From positions 1,178,001 to 1,242,000 of the forward strand of contig NC_006041.1 of NCBI RefSeq assembly GCF_000002515.2: a DNA stretch of 64,000 bases. Direction: 5' to 3'. A program made the translations under genes and the position numbers. Below are positions 58,690 to 64,000 of the stretch, piece after piece (position 1 is the first letter of the stretch; each line of letters begins with the position of its first letter). The DNA comes from Kluyveromyces lactis (lineage: Eukaryota; Ascomycota; Saccharomycetes; Saccharomycetales; Saccharomycetaceae). The notes under the pieces are model-generated. The model saw only the letters and a program-made list of their open reading frames with translations, was not told where the DNA came from and did not search any database.

Positions 58690-60051
58690 ATGATGCAACT
58701 ACCTACTGAATTGGTGTCTGATTTGGGGACTTACCAATTAAAATCTATTTTAGGGAATGATAAAGGAAATGTAATATATTGTGCGAAGAATTCTAACGGC
58801 TCTACTGTTGTTTTGATTGAGACCGACAAAGTTCTTCCGGTGAAGGCTAAGACGAGGTTGGATGATACTTATAAGGACAGATTCTATGATAAGGATCATA
58901 CGAAAACCTTTACCGTTTATGGTCAAGACTATCTGGATATTGAAGGAAACGACTACTTTGCATACTCAACTGATGAGGATCACTCGTTAAAGTCACGTGA
59001 TAGTAATGAATCTCATCATGAGAATGAACAATGTAACCATCATACGCAGGAGAAAGAGGAGCAGCTTGATGCTGAAAGTCAACACATTTGTTTTAATGGA
59101 AGTGCGGAGATGAAGCCATGTAACAATATTTTGGCTAGAATGAAATGCAAACTGGGACTACGAACCCCAATGATGAAAGTCGTTCCACCGGCAAGGGATG
59201 AGGATGAAGATGAGGATGAAGACCAAGATGAAACTATCGAAGAATCTGACGATAATGATAATAATGCTGATGATTCAGTGTCAGATTTACCGGATATAAT
59301 ATTACCCCAGACTACCGTTCCAAAAGCAATTGAGAAACCAACCTCAATTCTCGATAAATCAACTCATCTTAGAGCATCAATTTGCATATCTGACAATGTA
59401 CGGCTTGCTCCTTGTGGGAAGAAGCGGATTGTCAGCCTTCCGAGAACGCCAATACCAAAAGTATTCCCTGTCTCGGATGTTGAAGCCGGCAGCGAAGATG
59501 ACGAGGATGAAGATGAGGATGAAGAAGAAGATGTCAGTCGCAGCGGTACGGAAGATACTGCTGATGACAGAAGTCAATTAACTTTTGATAACAATTCTAA
59601 ATTCAGCAGGAAAATATTACAAGACAACAACGAAGCTGAGGGAAGCGATGACGATGATGTTGACGCTCATGTTGACCATGACACCAGCTTTAGAAATAGA
59701 AAAGGTGATATTAGTGAATCAGCTGAAGATATCAATCTAGTTTCCGCTGGAGTATTTTTAAGTGAAATTCCTCATAAGAAACCAAAGGAAAGCAATTTCC
59801 AATTGCAACACGTCGATAGGATCGTCGATGAATCGGTCTGTAACCATGATAATCCGATATTTTTAGAGAATATCAGGAGAAACAGTGTCAACAACACTAA
59901 AATGCATCCACTAGAGTTGAATTCGGATCATGTAAGGCACCGCTCTAAATCGCTAAACAATAATTGCGGTATGGATTTCAATTTATGTCTTGATAGCTCC
60001 AAAATGCTTACTAGACGGAAAACAAAGGTATCACTGGAACGACTCACTTAA
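58690..60051 (+). CDS. Acidic protein of unknown function with a kinase-like N-terminal segment
   Basis: 453-residue protein I cannot name. The first 120 residues are the ordered part: LGTYQLKSILGNDKGNVIYC, then NGSTVVLIETDKVLP and YGQDYLDIEGNDYFAYSTDE. The YQLKSILGNDKGNVIYCAK stretch recalls the first strands of a protein kinase N-lobe, but there is no kinase catalytic core, so this may be chance or a relic. Then come two long acidic runs (about 170-200 and 268-290) and scattered basic Ser/Arg segments (KRIVSLPRTPIP, RHRSKSLNNN, RRKTKVSLERL) that look like phosphorylation sites. No membrane segment. Convergent with YFH7 across 108 bases. Its 1.4 kb upstream region suggests complex control. 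Confidence 0.8.
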   Translation: MMQLPTELVSDLGTYQLKSILGNDKGNVIYCAKNSNGSTVVLIETDKVLPVKAKTRLDDTYKDRFYDKDHTKTFTVYGQDYLDIEGNDYFAYSTDEDHSLKSRDSNESHHENEQCNHHTQEKEEQLDAESQHICFNGSAEMKPCNNILARMKCKLGLRTPMMKVVPPARDEDEDEDEDQDETIEESDDNDNNADDSVSDLPDIILPQTTVPKAIEKPTSILDKSTHLRASICISDNVRLAPCGKKRIVSLPRTPIPKVFPVSDVEAGSEDDEDEDEDEEEDVSRSGTEDTADDRSQLTFDNNSKFSRKILQDNNEAEGSDDDDVDAHVDHDTSFRNRKGDISESAEDINLVSAGVFLSEIPHKKPKESNFQLQHVDRIVDESVCNHDNPIFLENIRRNSVNNTKMHPLELNSDHVRHRSKSLNNNCGMDFNLCLDSSKMLTRRKTKVSLERLT

Positions 60052-60159
60052 CGGAATTAAAGAGATGAGAACTACTTTTTCACGATAGCAACTTCAATAC
60101 ATATAAACGTGCAGTACATATGATATACTCGACCATACATTCGCATATCAGCATTTTTT

Positions 60160-61221
60160 TTAATCATTTCGTATGTCGTAGACGTTTTTCACATTTTTAT
60201 TGGCGTTCCTAACAGATTGCGATTGAATCAGCCTACCGTTTATTTGATCGTTTGCTCTAAATCTTTGTATGCCTTCCTCTAAAGACAGGCAAATACCAGA
60301 TTTAACATGACGTTTGGCCACTCTTTGTTCGATAACATCTTCATCAATCACGATATTCCAAAAAATAAATGCACCCGTGCTTGCTATGGCATCGTATATT
60401 AGACTCCAGTTCTCTTGATTTAAGAGAAGATAGAGTCCTTCTAGAATTAGTATTCTTGTAAATTTATGAACTGTATGCTGGTCAGCCACTGGATCTTTAA
60501 TTGCATGATCAAACCCGGGGAAAGATATTTCAGGTAAGTCTATAAAGCTATTCGTAACATTGTCGAACAATGAATTTGTATTATCTTCATTTACAGTCTC
60601 TGGGCCAGTAGAATGGTAGTTTGGGTCCAGGGAACAGGTTTTTGACAGCACTTTGCACAATTGCAAGAAATTATTACTATCAAACGTAAACGGCGACCCC
60701 CGACGAAGATGAGCCACAGTAGGATCCTTGAAGTGATCTAGATGTTTTCTTGACAGATGGAATCCATCCATTGGAACAATTTGAGCTATATCCGGCTTTG
60801 TTGGGGACAAGTTGGCTTCCTTACGTAGCGGTTTTATCCTAACCGCATTGTCCAAACCACCGCGACCAACGATAAGGGTTGACCCGTCAGACTCTTTCAC
60901 TTGCACTGGTTTGAAATTATTATCTTCGACGTGTGAGTAAAATCCTGCCTTAATCTCCGCTTGCAGTTCTTTGTTGGCAACTGATAGGTCTCCAGTTAGA
61001 TCAATAGCAGAGCTTAACGGCCGTACTGCCACCTCTGCATGATGCTCGTGAGCTAGGTAATCGTGATATCTGCTATTGATCTTTTCCTTCAATTTTTCAG
61101 CTACAGTCGACTTACCAGAACCTGGTGGTCCAATTATCCCAATGCAAACCCTATAATTCTTGTTGATATTTTGTTCGAGCAGCTGTAACGCTTGATCTAC
61201 AAGCGCATCGTAATCCAACAT
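60160..61221 (-). CDS. YFH7: P-loop kinase-like protein Yfh7
   Basis: 353-residue P-loop protein, the same length as yeast Yfh7 (YFR007W), an ATP-binding protein of the uridine kinase/phosphoribulokinase fold whose substrate is not known. Walker A GPPGSGKST is at 31-39. Later landmarks: VPMDGFHLSRKHLDHF (the DGFH motif that binds substrate in this fold), RRGSPFTFD, ILILEGLYLLLNQENW and the lid-like EDVIEQRVAKRHVKSG. It ends VKNVYDIRND. The start ATG is at 61219-61221. No targeting signal seen, so probably cytosolic. Confidence 0.94.
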   Translation of the reverse strand: MLDYDALVDQALQLLEQNINKNYRVCIGIIGPPGSGKSTVAEKLKEKINSRYHDYLAHEHHAEVAVRPLSSAIDLTGDLSVANKELQAEIKAGFYSHVEDNNFKPVQVKESDGSTLIVGRGGLDNAVRIKPLRKEANLSPTKPDIAQIVPMDGFHLSRKHLDHFKDPTVAHLRRGSPFTFDSNNFLQLCKVLSKTCSLDPNYHSTGPETVNEDNTNSLFDNVTNSFIDLPEISFPGFDHAIKDPVADQHTVHKFTRILILEGLYLLLNQENWSLIYDAIASTGAFIFWNIVIDEDVIEQRVAKRHVKSGICLSLEEGIQRFRANDQINGRLIQSQSVRNANKNVKNVYDIRND

Positions 61222-61565
61222 CCTATGTTGGCAGTTTGTAAAACTGAAAGGCCTTGTACAATGATATTGACATACGCTGATGTAATGTTCTTTAAGAAAC
61301 AGTGTTCTAAAATAAATTGTTTTGGTTTAAATGTTCTTATTTAATCTGTGTTCTGTAAGTTCACTAGTTGTGGATACGATATTTCTATCGTAGTCACAAG
61401 GAAAACTAATGAAAATAGCATCGGATGTGCCATGGGAAGGAGTTGGAAGTGGAGATCTACCCTTGGAATAGTAGTCTATCTATCAAGTTTATATATACAT
61501 GATATACGTATGTGTGTACTTTTGTTTTACATTGGGTCCCTCATAGTGCCCTTCGTAAAATGTTG
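61222..61565. other. YFH7 upstream region
   Basis: 344 bases between two minus-strand genes. AT-rich; no additional gene or clear motif. Confidence 0.5.
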
Positions 61566-63602
61566 CTACTCGAATTGCTCAAGCAAATCCCATATTAACG
61601 CTCTCAGCACGGTATCGCCATTCAGGTTAATGAATGAGAATATTGGGCTATCTTTAATAGCATTGGGCTGTTGATGCTTATCATTTAGATTTTTGGCAAA
61701 ACTTTGTAGCGAAGAAGTGCTTTCACAATCGCTAGTTGGGTCATTGATTAAAGTGGATTTGTCAATTGGATCCAGATTGTTGGTAGAATGGAAACGGCTG
61801 CTGCCATTTCTCTGTATGTTTATCAAGATTTTACCGGATAATTGCATAAAACTTTCGTATTGAAGTTTCCCAATATGCCATTGTTTGGCTAGGGTCTGTA
61901 ACAGTTTCTGGTATAGTTTGATAACGTTGATCGATCTCACACTATCATTCCGATCACCAGATATTAGATCTAACTTAACGTTCAACCAAATACAATACAT
62001 ATAAGTGACGCCTGCGACAAATAATGTATGGATAGAGGTGAGCGGGTCGATGTTATGCGACAAGGGAGATAAGGACTCTTTTAGTATATTTTCGTAGCAT
62101 GTACTTATTTCAGATGCAGAATACATGAGTACCTGAAACCATTCTAACGTTTCTCGAGTCGGTGTTACCATCGCTACACCATCCGCTACGGCTTTTCTAT
62201 GAGAATCGTTGATTTGAAGTAATACTGGTCTCAAGAACCAAACCACAGACTGGTGATAATTCATATTTGCCCAAGTGTCAGTTGATATGAAGTTCATGTC
62301 CTTATTCGATTTTTGTGAAGAGAATCCCTGTTTCCAATCTTCCAATTCAAGTATGATCTGTTGTCTTGATTGATTGATCTCATCGTCGTTATCGAGAAAC
62401 TTACGTGGACCATACACGAACATACATATAGAGGATTGAATTCGTCTTAATTTGAAAATTTCAATGGCATTAGCATACATATGCGTTTCACAATCTGCTG
62501 ATCCCAAAGTGGATCCTACTTCTAGTTCGGATTCTGGTAAAGGAGCATCAATATCCACGTCGGATATGCAAAACGGTCTACCCACTGTCATACCAATCAA
62601 CCTTTCAATGCTGTACGCACACCAGAATACCCTTGACCTTAGGTTCTGTAAAACGTGTTGTTCTAAGCCATGAGTCATGCTTCTTGGTGATCCTGGTTTC
62701 CTGTGTAAATCTAACGAAACCGCTGTTCGTACGGCCACTCCTGCAAGAAGCCATAACTGATTATAGTCATCTGACAAACTCTCCTTGGGTTTTACCAGCA
62801 GTTGAATGATCAGTAGTAGGTATAGTTGAATGGTCCTGATGCTTCCTGCTTCTAACGTGGAGTTGATGTGATCCATCGTAATCCCATAGTATAAACTAGA
62901 AGGATGAGCTCCTTCAACAACTTCTCCCAAGTCGACACCAATAGACAACACGAGATAGACGAATGAAATCGCTTTGGTATCCTTCGTATTCAACATGAAC
63001 ACTTTGTGGAAACAATCAAGTACCCATGGCCAATCTAGGAACGGATACTGACGATGAATTCTTATTCGATACAGTTGCAATAATTTGACAGCGGTATCGT
63101 ACGACGGCCTCAACAGCGTCGAGTCCGAGTCCGAGTTCTCCTGTATACTGCCCAGATCCTGTGAAATATTCATCTTGAGTTGGGACCCGACCACCAACTT
63201 TATTATCGTTTTGTCCTCTTCTGTGGAACGCAACTTGGATTCCAAATCGAAAACCTTTGATTCTAATCTATCAATATAATCTCTAGGTAATTCTCTTCCT
63301 GTAATTTTATCTACAAAAGTACATTGGATCCCAGCATTCACACAGGCTCCACACTGAGGGAACCCACCATCACACCGTTTCCTCCTTCTCTTGCAAAAAC
63401 AGCACGCTACTCCCTGGTTCTTGCGTCGTTTTTTACTTGCACTACTCGAATTGCTATCGTTTCCACTACTATTACTTACAGCATCATTATCACCAAACTC
63501 AAAATCAACTATATTTTCGTGTTGTGGTTGCCCCGAATGTTGACCTTGACCTTGGAACTCTTGCTCTGCCTTAACTTCGTAGTCTTGCTCCATCTGAACC
63601 AT
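61566..63602 (-). CDS. Zn2Cys6 binuclear-cluster transcription factor
   Basis: 678-residue Gal4-type regulator. The zinc cluster is at about 67-94: C67-X2-C70-X6-C77-X6-C84-X2-C87-X6-C94, with the basic run KRRRKRC between the second and third cysteines. A short linker and coiled coil for dimerisation follow (RDYIDRLESKVFDLESKLRS). The fungal transcription-factor middle domain is clear: RIRIHRQYPFLDWPWVL, NQLWLLAGVAVRTAVSLDLH, LRSRVFWCAYSIERLIGMTV and GRPFCISDVDIDAPLP. The N-terminus is Gln/Ser/acid-rich. Such factors usually bind CGG triplets. I cannot match it to one S. cerevisiae gene; the target pathway is unknown. Confidence 0.88.
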   Translation of the reverse strand: MVQMEQDYEVKAEQEFQGQGQHSGQPQHENIVDFEFGDNDAVSNSSGNDSNSSSASKKRRKNQGVACCFCKRRRKRCDGGFPQCGACVNAGIQCTFVDKITGRELPRDYIDRLESKVFDLESKLRSTEEDKTIIKLVVGSQLKMNISQDLGSIQENSDSDSTLLRPSYDTAVKLLQLYRIRIHRQYPFLDWPWVLDCFHKVFMLNTKDTKAISFVYLVLSIGVDLGEVVEGAHPSSLYYGITMDHINSTLEAGSIRTIQLYLLLIIQLLVKPKESLSDDYNQLWLLAGVAVRTAVSLDLHRKPGSPRSMTHGLEQHVLQNLRSRVFWCAYSIERLIGMTVGRPFCISDVDIDAPLPESELEVGSTLGSADCETHMYANAIEIFKLRRIQSSICMFVYGPRKFLDNDDEINQSRQQIILELEDWKQGFSSQKSNKDMNFISTDTWANMNYHQSVVWFLRPVLLQINDSHRKAVADGVAMVTPTRETLEWFQVLMYSASEISTCYENILKESLSPLSHNIDPLTSIHTLFVAGVTYMYCIWLNVKLDLISGDRNDSVRSINVIKLYQKLLQTLAKQWHIGKLQYESFMQLSGKILINIQRNGSSRFHSTNNLDPIDKSTLINDPTSDCESTSSLQSFAKNLNDKHQQPNAIKDSPIFSFINLNGDTVLRALIWDLLEQFE

Positions 63603-64000
63603 CTTATTTCATCCATCGTCAGTGTCTCTCAGCCTTCTTCAGGTCTTTCCTATGCGACTTGAACAAAGAACCCACCTTCCAGCTGCGGAAACCACACGCC
63701 CGTATCAACATATATATATATATATCCATATACTTATCAGTTATGGACGCAAATCTTACATAAATCTCTTGAAATAATAACGTCCTGACCTTTTGATATA
63801 CGTAAGGCACTCTTAATCTAACATCTGAGATCAAATAAAACTACTACTAATACTGGACCAGACCGACAAACAAAAACTAACACTCTTACTAAAAACCTCT
63901 ACTACGTCTGTGGCTATCGATTATCAAATAGCAACGAATAACAACGAATAACGAAGACGAAGCCTCATCTGAAATATTTCTCGAGTAGCAACTGATAGAT
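63603..64000. other. Upstream region of the Zn2Cys6 gene, to window end
   Basis: AT-rich, with a (TA)n run at 63711-63724 and a repeated CGAATAACAA / CGAATAACGA near 63933-63955. No gene is seen before the window ends. Confidence 0.5.

Overview
This window is nuclear DNA of a budding yeast (Saccharomycetaceae). Genes are compact and mostly intronless, intergenic DNA is AT-rich, and almost every long reading frame is recognisable as the counterpart of a Saccharomyces cerevisiae gene. Gene order mixes blocks that lie on two different chromosomes in S. cerevisiae: NPC2/MRP10/FAD1/MTF2 (YDL046W-YDL044C) are interleaved with SDH5/NBA1 (YOL071W/YOL070C), and MPT5 (YGL178W) sits between RSP5 and NSA2 (YER125W/YER126C). 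That single-copy, interleaved order is what a lineage that did not go through the whole-genome duplication should show. Kluyveromyces or a close relative is my best guess for the genus, but that is inference.

Layout. 1-9.5 kb: NPC2 (cut by the window edge), SDH5, MRP10, FAD1, MTF2, NBA1 and AGC1. 10.3-14.7 kb: an SDD4/YPR022C-type zinc-finger regulator whose frame is interrupted by one in-frame TGA, then EAF3. 15.5-22.6 kb: YCK3, DSE1, RSP5. 23.7-33.2 kb: MPT5, a 1.65 kb interval with unexplained structure, NSA2, LCP5, VFA1, NOP9. 33.4-40.7 kb: MRP8, LTV1, RPC25, RPT1, AVT3. 41.4-46.5 kb: FOX2, QCR10 (spliced, with a 9-base first exon), and a KTR2/YUR1-type mannosyltransferase. 47.7-64 kb: a 1476-residue coiled-coil protein of unknown function, ICL2, a small putative DNA-binding protein, an acidic protein of unknown function, YFH7 and a Zn2Cys6 transcription factor.

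Functional groupings. Ribosome synthesis is well represented (NSA2, LCP5, NOP9, LTV1, RPC25), and the promoters of these genes carry PAC elements (GCGATGAGMT). Mitochondrial and carbon metabolism includes SDH5, MRP10, AGC1, QCR10, FOX2 and ICL2. Regulatory sites readable by eye include Reb1 sites, a surplus of TCACGTGA (Cbf1-type) boxes, a forkhead palindrome abutting Ace2-type sites upstream of DSE1, a proteasome control element variant upstream of RPT1, and a CCAAT box upstream of QCR10.

I found no tRNA, rRNA, centromere, CRISPR array, virus-like element or transposon. The regions most worth a second look are 26.7-27.4 kb (GC-rich hairpin, 12-bp inverted repeat, protein-like orphan exon), the interrupted regulator at 10.3-13.3 kb, and the unassigned genes at 47.7-52.2, 56.3-57.3 and 58.7-60.1 kb. 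Protein names rest on remembered family sequences and synteny, not on a database search.
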